From assembly GCF_030818655.1 (NCBI RefSeq), contig NZ_JAUTAN010000001.1:3844001-3908000 (forward strand): a DNA stretch of 64,000 nt. The letters run 5' to 3'. The notes under the pieces are model-generated. The model was not told the origin of the DNA, made no database searches, and saw only the letters and a list, made by a program, of their open reading frames with translations. This document shows positions 25,499 to 32,310 of the stretch, in pieces (within the stretch, counting starts at the first letter, position 1; each line of letters starts with the position of its first letter). A program made the position numbers and the translations under genes. This stretch comes from Nocardioides zeae (GTDB lineage: Bacteria; Actinomycetota; Actinomycetes; Propionibacteriales; Nocardioidaceae).

Positions 25499-25627
25499 AT
25501 GAACGAGTTCTTCAGCCCCGTCCCCGCCCGCGCCGCCCTGGCGACGCACTCCGCCGGTCACAGCAACGCGCTCGTCGAGAACCCGTTCGACGAGGTCGAG
25601 ACCGTCGAGGCCGAGGGCGACCGCTGA
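25499..25627 (+). CDS. Putative RiPP precursor peptide (42 residues, no Cys)
   Basis: ATG at 25499 has an excellent AAGGAG six bases upstream. The N-terminal half reads MNEFFSPVPARAALATHSAG followed by HSNALV; the C-terminal half is acidic (ENPFDEVETVEAEGDR). It has no Cys; Ser6, Thr16, Ser18, Ser22 and Thr35 are the only residues a YcaO enzyme could heterocyclise. Two His-Ser pairs (17-18, 21-22) stand two residues apart. Position directly before an RRE/E1-like gene and a YcaO gene, own promoter, strong ribosome site and a following hairpin are all typical for RiPP precursors. The acidic tail could be a follower rather than core, as in bottromycin-type precursors. I know no named family for it. 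Confidence 0.75.
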   Translation: MNEFFSPVPARAALATHSAGHSNALVENPFDEVETVEAEGDR

Positions 25628-25652
25628 CCTCGTCTGACCTCGTCTGACCCGC

Positions 25653-25689
25653 TGCCCGCGCGCCGCACCTCTCCTGCGGCGCGCGGGCA
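25653..25689 (+). terminator. Strong hairpin between precursor and modifying genes
   Basis: TGCCCGCGCGCCGCA (25653-25667) and TGCGGCGCGCGGGCA (25675-25689) form a perfect 15-base-pair stem with a seven-base loop, 25 bases after the precursor stop and 63 before the next gene. Partial terminators at this place are common in RiPP operons and raise the ratio of precursor to enzyme. No long U tract is present. Two copies of TGACCTCGTC lie just before it. Confidence 0.75.
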
Positions 25690-25752
25690 GCACCCTCCGA
25701 TCCGACCCCGACCCGACCCGACCTGTCGACCCACCCACGCCCGGGAGCCCCC

Positions 25753-26457
25753 ATGACCGTCCTCACCGCGCCGCGGCTGGCCCCCGGGGTCCGGCTCCAC
25801 CGCACCGCCGACGGCGACCTGCTGCGCACCGCGGACGGCACCCTCCACGCCGTGCACCTCCCGCCCGCCGAGGCCGACGAGCTGCGGCGCGCGCTCGTCG
25901 CCGACCGTCGCCCGCGCACGCCGACCGCGGCCGCGGCGTACGAGGCCCTCGGCGCCGCCGGGCACCTGCGGCCCACGACCACCCCGACTGCGCGGGTGCA
26001 CGGCACCGGACCGCTCGCCGACGCCACCGCCGCCGCGCTGCGCCGGATGGGGGCAGCGGTGGAGCAGGCCGCCGGGGACCGGCTCCGCATCGAGGTCACG
26101 GCCCCGCGGACCGCCAGCGTCGAGGCGTGGTCCGCCGAGGGGCACGTCGTCGTCGCCCCCCGCGCCGTACCCCTCGCCGACGTCGTCGCCCGCTGGCGCG
26201 CCGCCGGTCACCACCGCCGCCTCGACGAGGTCGCCCCGGCCGCCGAGGTCGCCCCGACCGTCGTCGCCGCCTCCACGACGCCCTCGCCCCGCGCCGTCGA
26301 GCTCGTCGCCCACACCCTGGCCAGCGAGGCGCTCGACCGGGCGGACGGGCCGGGGGAGAACGCCTCCCGCGACGCCTACCTCGCCACCACGATCGACCTC
26401 CGCACGCTCGCGGTCGCGCGCCGCCCCGTCCTGCCCGTGCCGACCCCGCCCCGATGA
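25753..26457 (+). CDS. RRE/E1-like partner protein of a YcaO enzyme (leader-binding)
   Basis: 234 residues. The first ~75 look like a RiPP recognition element: two short hairpin strands (LHRTADGDLLRTADGTLHAV), then helices (EADELRRALV, AAYEALGAAGHLRP) in a winged-helix pattern. Residues ~80-110 begin a degenerate Rossmann unit (GTGPLADATAAALRRMG), as in the truncated ThiF-like partners of YcaO cyclodehydratases. No Cys zinc ligands or adenylation residues are seen. It probably binds the precursor and presents it to the YcaO protein. ATG at 25753 follows GGGAG. The stop overlaps the next start as ATGA. Similarity is weak and read by eye. Confidence 0.6.
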   Translation: MTVLTAPRLAPGVRLHRTADGDLLRTADGTLHAVHLPPAEADELRRALVADRRPRTPTAAAAYEALGAAGHLRPTTTPTARVHGTGPLADATAAALRRMGAAVEQAAGDRLRIEVTAPRTASVEAWSAEGHVVVAPRAVPLADVVARWRAAGHHRRLDEVAPAAEVAPTVVAASTTPSPRAVELVAHTLASEALDRADGPGENASRDAYLATTIDLRTLAVARRPVLPVPTPPR

Positions 26458-27726
26458 CGCTCGCCGCCGCACCCGGACCCACCGTGCACGCCGAGCGGCA
26501 CGAGGTGGGCGGGCTCGCGACGTACGTCTGGCGTCCCGACGGCCCCGCCCCGCGGCGTGCTCGTCGCGCGGACGCCGTACGACGCGGTCGGCCACGCCCC
26601 CGAGGGCGTGGGCTGGGCGCGGCGGGGCGTCGCGCTCGTGCTCCAGGACGTGCGGGGCCGTCACGGCTCGCCGGGTCGGTTCACGCCCTACGCGGGCGAG
26701 GGCCCCGACGGCGCCGACCTCCTCGCCTGGACCCGCCGCCAGTCGTGGGTGCGGGGTCCGGTCGTGCTCCACGGCACGTCGTACGGCGCGCACTGCGCCC
26801 TCGCCACGCTGGCCACCCTCGAGAGGCGGGGCGCGGCGCCCACCGACGGCCCCGACGCCGTGTCCGTCGCGGTGCCCGCGCTGGGGCTCGGCGAGACCGC
26901 GTGGACCCGCGGCGGCGCCTTCCAGCTCGCCTCGCGCCTCGGCTGGTGGTCCGAGCACGCCGACCTCGGTGACTGGGAGCGCGTCGTGGACGCGACCCGC
27001 ACCGACGCCGCCCGCGCCGCGCTCGCCGCCCGGCAGCACGTGCCGCTGCTGGCGGTCGGCGGCCTCCACGACCACTTCGCCCACGACACCGTCGACCTCG
27101 CCCGCGCCTGGGGCGGCCCGGCCCACCTCGTGCTCGGTCCCTGGGGCCACGACCTGCGCGGCGCCCGTCGGGCCGACCGCGTGCTGGCGTGGCTGGACCT
27201 GCTGGTCGACGGCGCGCCACCGACCGGCGCCGTCGTCGGCGACGGGACGCGCTCGCTCCGCCCCGGCACCCCGCTCCGTCGCCGGATCCCGGGCGGCGCC
27301 CTCCGTGTCGACCCGGCCCACCCCGTCCCGTCGCCGCCCTTCGGCACGCGGGCGCTCGACCCGCGCGGCCGTCCCGACCGGCTCCTCCTCCCCGTCGACC
27401 TGCCGCGCCCGGGAGGTGGGCGGGCGCTCGTGGCCGACGTCGCGGCGTACGTCGCGGGTGACGCGCCGGCCGGCGGCCCCTGGTGCGTCGCGCTCGCGCG
27501 CCGGGCGCGGGGGGCCGGGGGGCCCGCGCTCGAGGAGCTCGCCCACGGCGCCGCGGCCGGGCCGCGCGTGACGCTGGGGCCGGTGGTCCTCGACCCCACC
27601 GACGACCACGTGCTCGTCGTCGCCGCCGACGCGTTCCCCCGCACCGCGCCCGCCCGCTCGGGCGCCCCGCACGTCCGCACCGTCCGCCACGTCGACCTGG
27701 AGGTCGCCCCATGGCCGCAGCACTGA
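26454..27726 (+). CDS. CocE/NonD (X-Pro dipeptidyl-peptidase-like) hydrolase, apparent frameshift near the start
   Basis: An alpha/beta hydrolase with nucleophile motif HGTSYGAHCALA, GGLHDHFAHDT (acid) and LVLGPWGHDLRG (His), then a C-terminal jelly-roll-like domain (RALDPRGRPDRLLLPVDL...), the two-domain plan of CocE esterases and X-Pro dipeptidyl-peptidases. The frame containing these runs from 26557 and lacks the first strands; those are encoded from the ATG at 26454 (EVGGLATYVWRPDGPAP) in a frame that differs by one base, so a base is missing within the GC run near 26540-26553. ATGA coupling with the E1-like gene supports the early start. Likely role: removing part of the precursor, or hydrolysing the product. 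Overlaps the YcaO gene by 16 bases. Confidence 0.75.
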
Positions 27727-29102
27727 CCGCGTCCCCCGTCCCGCCGCTCGCCCTCGACGACCTCGTCGACCCGCTCCTGGGACTCGTCCGCGAGCTGCAC
27801 CCGGTGGACCGGCTGGACGGCATGCCCGCGGCGTACGTCGGCCTGACCGCCGCCGTCGCCGACTCCCGCACCCACGGCGCCTGGCCGAGCGACCTCGTGT
27901 CGCTCGGCACGACCTTCGGCGACCTCGAGGGCGCCCGGGTCGCGGCGATCGGGGAGGCGGTGGAGCGCTACTGCGGCAACTACGTGCCCGCCGGTCTCCG
28001 GCGGGCGAGCGCGGCCGAGCTGCGCGCCGAGGGGCGGCGGCTGCTCGGCCCCGACGACCTGCGCTGGTTCGCGGACTGGCAGCACGCGCGGGCGGGGTTC
28101 CCCTACGCCCGGTTCACCGACGACGTCGAGATCGCGTGGGTCGCGGGCACGGGCGACGGTGGGGGCGAGGTTCTCGTCCCGGCGTCGTGGGTGCACCTCA
28201 ACTGGCGCACCGGCGAGCGGCGGGGCGACCCGTTCCTGCACCACCTCAACTACGCGGGGATCGCCACCGGCCAGGGGCTCGACGACGCCGCGCGGCGCGG
28301 GCTGCTGGAGCTGGTCGAGCGCGACTCCCTGTCGCTGTGGTGGCACCTCGACCTGCCGGCCCGCGGGATCGACGTCGCGAGCGTGCCGGGGCTCGCGGAC
28401 CACCTCGCCGGGTCGCGGCTGCAGGTGCACCTGCTGGAGCTGCCGTCGTGGTTCGGTGTGCCGGTCGTCGCGGCCCTCGTGCGCGACCCCGTCACGGGCA
28501 TCGCCGCCGGCGGCTTCTCGGCCAAGCTCGACCCGGTCGAGACGGCCACGAAGGCGGTGCTCGAGGCGGTGCACAGCTGGGTCTTCACCCGCGGTCTCCT
28601 CGACGCCGACGGCTGGGTCTTCGGGTCGATGGACGCGGGGGTGCTGTCGCGGGGTCTCTACCTCGAGCACCGGGCGGACCGCTCCTACCTCGACGCCGCG
28701 GGGTCGGCGCAGGAGCACGTGCGCGACCTCGGCGCGCAGGCGCAGGTGTGGCTCGACCCGCGGGTGCAGGCGCAGCTCGGGCCGCGCTTCACCGACCCGG
28801 GGGAGACGGTCGGCATCGACGCGCTGCCGGTCGGGACCGAGGCGGGGATGCGGTCGGCGCTCGCCGCCGCCGGGCACGAGGTCGTGGTCTGCGACCTGAC
28901 GACGCCGGACGTGGCGCTCACCCCGCTGCGGGTCGCGCGGGTCTGCGCGCGGGGACTGGTGCCCAACGCGCCCGCCGCGTTCGCCTACTACGGGTTGCCG
29001 CGGTGGGCCGAGGTCGCTGCCACCACGCCGAACCGGCACGGACGGCGGGTCGACGTCACCGACCCCGGCCAGCTGCTCCTGCTGCCCCCGCCCAGCCTGT
29101 GA
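27711..29102 (+). CDS. YcaO-domain protein (SagD-like), peptide backbone-modifying enzyme
   Basis: 463 residues. YcaO proteins use ATP to activate peptide amides, giving azolines, thioamides or amidines. The three ATP/Mg motifs are present: GEAVERYCGNY (about 81-91), LLELVERD (198-205) and KAVLEAVHSW (281-290), the last in an ETATKAV context, as in RiPP YcaOs such as SagD. The C terminus ends LLLLPPPSL: proline-rich, but not the PxPxP of most azoline-forming enzymes, so thiazole/oxazole chemistry is not certain. ATG at 27711 has GGAGG upstream and lies within the end of the hydrolase gene. With the E1-like protein it should act on the 42-residue peptide. Confidence 0.87.
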   Translation: MAAALTASPVPPLALDDLVDPLLGLVRELHPVDRLDGMPAAYVGLTAAVADSRTHGAWPSDLVSLGTTFGDLEGARVAAIGEAVERYCGNYVPAGLRRASAAELRAEGRRLLGPDDLRWFADWQHARAGFPYARFTDDVEIAWVAGTGDGGGEVLVPASWVHLNWRTGERRGDPFLHHLNYAGIATGQGLDDAARRGLLELVERDSLSLWWHLDLPARGIDVASVPGLADHLAGSRLQVHLLELPSWFGVPVVAALVRDPVTGIAAGGFSAKLDPVETATKAVLEAVHSWVFTRGLLDADGWVFGSMDAGVLSRGLYLEHRADRSYLDAAGSAQEHVRDLGAQAQVWLDPRVQAQLGPRFTDPGETVGIDALPVGTEAGMRSALAAAGHEVVVCDLTTPDVALTPLRVARVCARGLVPNAPAAFAYYGLPRWAEVAATTPNRHGRRVDVTDPGQLLLLPPPSL

Positions 29103-29113
29103 GGAGCCAGCCT

Positions 29114-30400
29114 GTGAGTGCGCCCTCGGTGAGCGCCTGGGACGTCCCGGCGTACCGGACCTACCTCGCCGTCCGCGCCCTCGCCATGGCGGGCGGCGCG
29201 CTGACGCTCGTCGCCCTGCCGGTGCTCGTCTACCGCCTCACCGGCAGCGCGACCCTCACCGCGCTGATGGCGGCCGCGGAGACGCTGCCCTACCTGCTGC
29301 TCGGCCTGCCGGCCGGGGCGCTCGTCGACCGGTGGCACCGGCGGCGGGTGCTCGTGGGTACGTCGCTGGGCGTCGCCCTCCTGCTCGCCGCCCTCCCCGT
29401 GGCGGACGCCCTGGGCGTGCTGACCTACCCCCAGCTGCTCGCGACCGGGCTGCTCGTGGGGGCGCTCTTCGTGTTCGCCGACGCCGCGTCCTTCGGGGTG
29501 GTGCCGCAGATGGTCGGGCGGGAGCGGGTCGCGTCGGCCACGTCGCTGCTCGTCACCGTCGGCACGGCCATCAGCGTGGCCGGGCCCGTCGTCGCCGGCG
29601 TGCTCGTCGCCACCCTGCCCGCGTCGCTCGTCATCGGCCTCGACGCGACGGCCCACCTCGTCGCCGCGCTCGTGCTCGCGCGGCTCCGCTGGGAGGGGAG
29701 CGAGACGCGACCGGGCGCGGCCGCGGGAGGTGGGGAGCGCCGTACGCGCCTCGGCGCCGACATCCTCGAGGGCCTGCGGTTCGTGCTCGGGCAGCCCGTG
29801 GTGCGCGCGCTGACGCTGCTCGGGATCGGGTGCAGCCTCGCCGGCGGCGCGGTGGCGGGCCTCGTCGTCGTGATCGGGGTCGAGCGGCTCGGGCTGGGGG
29901 CGGAGGACGCGGCCGTCGGGTGGCTGTTCGCGGCGGGGGCGCTGGGCACGTTCGTCGCCAGCCTCGCGCTGCCGCGGCTGCAGCAGCGGGTCGGCGTCGG
30001 CCTCATCACGACGTGCGGGTTCGCGGTCGCGGCCGTCGCGGTGGGTGCCCTGTCGGCGACGACGTCGCTCGTGCTCGCCCTCGTGCTCCTCGCCTGCTTC
30101 CACCTGGCGTCGACGACGCTCATCGTCAACGGCATCGTCGTGCGCCAGGTCGTCACCCCCGACGCGCTCCAGGGGCGCGTCAACACCACCGCCCGCATGA
30201 TCGCGTGGGGCGGCAGCCCGCTGGGGGCGGCGGCGGCGGGCGTGGTGGCCGGTACGGCGGGCGTCGAGTGGGCGCTCCGCCTCGCCGCGGGCGCGCTGCT
30301 CGTCAGCCTCGCCGGGGCGCTGGTGTGGGGGGTGGTGCGCTACCCGCGGCTGTCGGCGCTCGAGCCGGTGCCCGAGTCGGAGGTGGTCCGCGGGGGGTGA
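29114..30400 (+). CDS. MFS exporter of the peptide operon
   Basis: 428 residues with twelve hydrophobic segments of the MFS_3/enterobactin-exporter-like kind. The first half has LVALPVLVYRLTGSATLTAL and the loop PAGALVDRWHRRRVLV (the conserved G-x3-D-R-x3-R-R motif); the second half ends LVNGIVVRQVVTPDALQGRVN, also typical. Similar proteins export siderophores and self-made peptides. GTG at 29114 has GAGGAG seven bases before it; the gap to the YcaO gene is 11 bases, so it is the last gene of the operon. Its stop is followed within two bases by the second 31-bp repeat array. Confidence 0.88.
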   Translation: MSAPSVSAWDVPAYRTYLAVRALAMAGGALTLVALPVLVYRLTGSATLTALMAAAETLPYLLLGLPAGALVDRWHRRRVLVGTSLGVALLLAALPVADALGVLTYPQLLATGLLVGALFVFADAASFGVVPQMVGRERVASATSLLVTVGTAISVAGPVVAGVLVATLPASLVIGLDATAHLVAALVLARLRWEGSETRPGAAAGGGERRTRLGADILEGLRFVLGQPVVRALTLLGIGCSLAGGAVAGLVVVIGVERLGLGAEDAAVGWLFAAGALGTFVASLALPRLQQRVGVGLITTCGFAVAAVAVGALSATTSLVLALVLLACFHLASTTLIVNGIVVRQVVTPDALQGRVNTTARMIAWGGSPLGAAAAGVVAGTAGVEWALRLAAGALLVSLAGALVWGVVRYPRLSALEPVPESEVVRGG

Positions 30401-30401
30401 C

Positions 30402-30556
30402 GTCGAGGTGGGTCGTACGGCGCGGCGTGGGCGTCGAGGTGGGTCGTACGGCGCGGCGTGGGCGTCGAGGTGGGTCGTACGGCGCGGCGTGGGCGTCGAG
30501 GTGGGTCGTACGGCGCGGCGTGGGCGTCGAGGTGGGTCGTACGGCGCGGCGCAGGG
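30402..30556. repeat. Tandem array of the 31-bp repeat (array 2)
   Basis: Five contiguous copies begin at 30402, 30433, 30464, 30495 and 30526. The shared core reads GGTCGTACGGCGCGGC; the complement of this unit matches the unit of array 1 except at about six positions. Relative to array 1 it is inverted, so both arrays start right after the stop codon of the outermost gene of the uptake/peptide cluster and have the same orientation with respect to that gene's transcription. Confidence 0.92.
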
Positions 30557-30636
30557 GTGCGGAACTGTGCGCTTGGTGCCGTCCGGACCGGACGGGAGCC
30601 GTCCCGGCCGCACACTTCGCGACCCCCGGCGGGGCC

Positions 30637-30846
30637 TCAGTCGCCGGCGTTCCCCGCGTCCGGCTCGAACAGGGCGTCGACCGATGTCTCGAACAGCGCC
30701 GCCAGCCGGAAGGCCAGCGCCAGCGCGGGATCGTGACGGCCCCGCTCGATCGAGATGATCGTCTGGCGCGAGACGCCCAGCTGCTGCGCCAGGTCCTGCT
30801 GGGTCCAGCCGCGCCAGGTGCGGTGCTCGGCGATGTGGTTGCGCAT
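30637..30846 (-). CDS. Small XRE-family (Cro/CI-like) regulator
   Basis: 69 residues, essentially one helix-turn-helix: [19 protein letters not shown] then [21 protein letters not shown] and a short VDALFEP tail. Such single-domain proteins often control the membrane protein encoded with them. It lies four bases downstream of that membrane-protein gene. Two GTCAA-N6-TTGAC palindromes upstream of the pair are probable targets. Ligand or signal unknown. Confidence 0.88.
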   Translation of the reverse strand: MRNHIAEHRTWRGWTQQDLAQQLGVSRQTIISIERGRHDPALALAFRLAALFETSVDALFEPDAGNAGD

Positions 30847-30850
30847 CAGG

Positions 30851-31243
30851 TCACTGCTCCCTCGTGCGGATCAGCCAGTAGCGCAGGCCGTAGTCGATGC
30901 CGGCGAGCACGGTGAGGCCGGTCATGTAGACGAACGGTGCGGCCTCGTGCGCCCAGCCGACGGCGATCGAGACCAGGACCAGGGTGGGCAGGAAGAACTG
31001 CATGGTGTCGAGGAAGGTGCCGGCTTGGACGCGCCGGCTCCAGTCGGCCTCGATGTCGGCCGGGCCGGGCTGCGGCTTCCGACGTCGGCGGTAGAGGCCG
31101 CCGAGGAAACCGGCCAGGCTGGCCGCGATGACGACGATGGGTGCGGTGGTCTCCCACTTCCACGTGTAGACGGCGCCGATCGCCACCAGCACCACCACCG
31201 TGAGCACCGAGCGCACCTTCGTCTCGAGCGTCATCCGCTCCAT
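30851..31243 (-). CDS. Small membrane protein paired with the XRE regulator
   Basis: 130 residues with four predicted membrane helices: [49 protein letters not shown] and [20 protein letters not shown], with an RRRR loop after the second. I recognise no named family; proteins of this size next to XRE genes are common and often described as DUF2178-like or simply membrane proteins. ATG at 31243 has GAGGGGGG upstream and is preferred to the start six codons earlier. It is transcribed from the operator region shared with menB. Confidence 0.7.
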   Translation of the reverse strand: MERMTLETKVRSVLTVVVLVAIGAVYTWKWETTAPIVVIAASLAGFLGGLYRRRRKPQPGPADIEADWSRRVQAGTFLDTMQFFLPTLVLVSIAVGWAHEAAPFVYMTGLTVLAGIDYGLRYWLIRTREQ

Positions 31244-31256
31244 GAGCCCCCCTCGC

Positions 31257-31318
31257 GTCAAACATCCTTGACATCGAACGCTAGGACCCCGCCCCGACCA
31301 GAGTCAAGTTCCCTTGAC
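31257..31318. promoter_or_regulatory. Two GTCAA-N6-TTGAC operators between the XRE pair and menB
   Basis: Inverted repeats at 31257-31272 and 31303-31318, 46 bases apart centre to centre, share GTCAA and TTGAC arms with different six-base centres. The right arms read CTTGACAT, so they also resemble -35 elements pointing toward menB. The likely binder is the XRE regulator encoded 400 bases away. Spacing of about four to five helical turns would suit cooperative binding. Confidence 0.65.
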
Positions 31319-31345
31319 ATGGCGCACCCGGTCACAATGACTGCT

Positions 31346-32176
31346 ATGAGCGACGACACGACCTGGACCACCGCGGGCGACTACGAGGACATCATCTTCT
31401 CCACGACCGACGACGGGATCGCCAAGATCTCGATCAACCGTCCCGAGGTGCACAACGCGTTCCGCCCCCAGACGCTCATCGACATCTCGCACGCGCTCGA
31501 CGTCGCGCGCGAGGACGAGCGCATCGGCGTCATCATCCTCACCGGCGAGGGCGGCAAGGCGTTCTGCTCCGGCGGCGACCAGCGCGTGCGCGGCGACTCG
31601 GGCTACAAGACCCACGAGGGCGCCACCGGCCGCTTCCACGTCACCGACCTGCACGTGCAGATGCGCCGCTGCCCGAAGCCGATCGTGGCCTCGGTCGCCG
31701 GCTGGGCGATCGGCGGCGGCCACGTGCTCCACCTCGTCGCCGACCTCACCATCGCCGCCGACAACGCCCGCTTCGGCCAGGTCGGCCCGAAGGTCGGCTC
31801 GTTCGACGGCGGCTACGGCGCCAGCATCCTCGCGGACCTCGTCGGCCCGAAGAAGGCGAAGGAGATCTGGTTCCTCTGCCGCCAGTACGACGCGGCCACC
31901 GCCCTCGAGATGGGCCTCGTCAACACCGTCGTACCCCTCGCCGACCTCGAGGCCGAGACCCTCAAGTGGTGCCGCGAGATGCTCGAGCTCTCGCCCTGGG
32001 CGCTGCGCCTCTCGAAGCTGTCGTTCAACGCCCACGAGGACGGCTACGCCGGCATCCAGCAGCTGGCCCACGACGCCAACCTGCTCTTCTACGGCCAGCC
32101 CGAGGCGCAGGAGGGCCGCGAGGCGTTCAAGGCGAAGCGGAAGCCCGACTTCACGCAGTTCCCGCGTCGGGCCTGA
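31346..32176 (+). CDS. menB: 1,4-dihydroxy-2-naphthoyl-CoA synthase
   Basis: 276 residues of the crotonase fold closing the naphthoquinone ring in menaquinone synthesis. Diagnostic segments: [57 protein letters not shown] (oxyanion hole), [20 protein letters not shown] and [10 protein letters not shown], which separate MenB from ordinary enoyl-CoA hydratases. Length is normal. ATG 31346 is the usual start; another ATG nine bases upstream is possible. A TTGACA at 31314 inside the second operator may be its -35. No other men genes are in the window. The product quinone is the acceptor of Mqo. Confidence 0.95.
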   Translation: MSDDTTWTTAGDYEDIIFSTTDDGIAKISINRPEVHNAFRPQTLIDISHALDVAREDERIGVIILTGEGGKAFCSGGDQRVRGDSGYKTHEGATGRFHVTDLHVQMRRCPKPIVASVAGWAIGGGHVLHLVADLTIAADNARFGQVGPKVGSFDGGYGASILADLVGPKKAKEIWFLCRQYDAATALEMGLVNTVVPLADLEAETLKWCREMLELSPWALRLSKLSFNAHEDGYAGIQQLAHDANLLFYGQPEAQEGREAFKAKRKPDFTQFPRRA

Positions 32177-32183
32177 TCGCTCT

Positions 32184-32238
32184 CCCCGGTCGTGGTGCCC
32201 GGCCCCGGGTTTCCGCAGGTCGCGCACCACGACCGGGG
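32184..32238. terminator. Terminator-like hairpin after menB
   Basis: CCCCGGTCGTGGTGC (32184-32198) and GCACCACGACCGGGG (32224-32238) form a perfect 15-base-pair stem starting eight bases after the menB stop. A related stem follows the next gene at 34116. Confidence 0.7.
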
Positions 32239-32310
32239 TGGGGCGGGCGTGATCGAGGTGGTGACGAGTTCCGCTGCGGTGCGGCCGCGAGATCCCTAGG
32301 CTCGTGCCTC

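Noticed and set aside
21450..30400. The uptake/peptide cluster as an IdeR/DmdR-regulated siderophore locus
   Set aside because: The palindrome lacks the TTAGG-type arms of the IdeR/DmdR iron box, and no NRPS or NIS siderophore synthetase is present.
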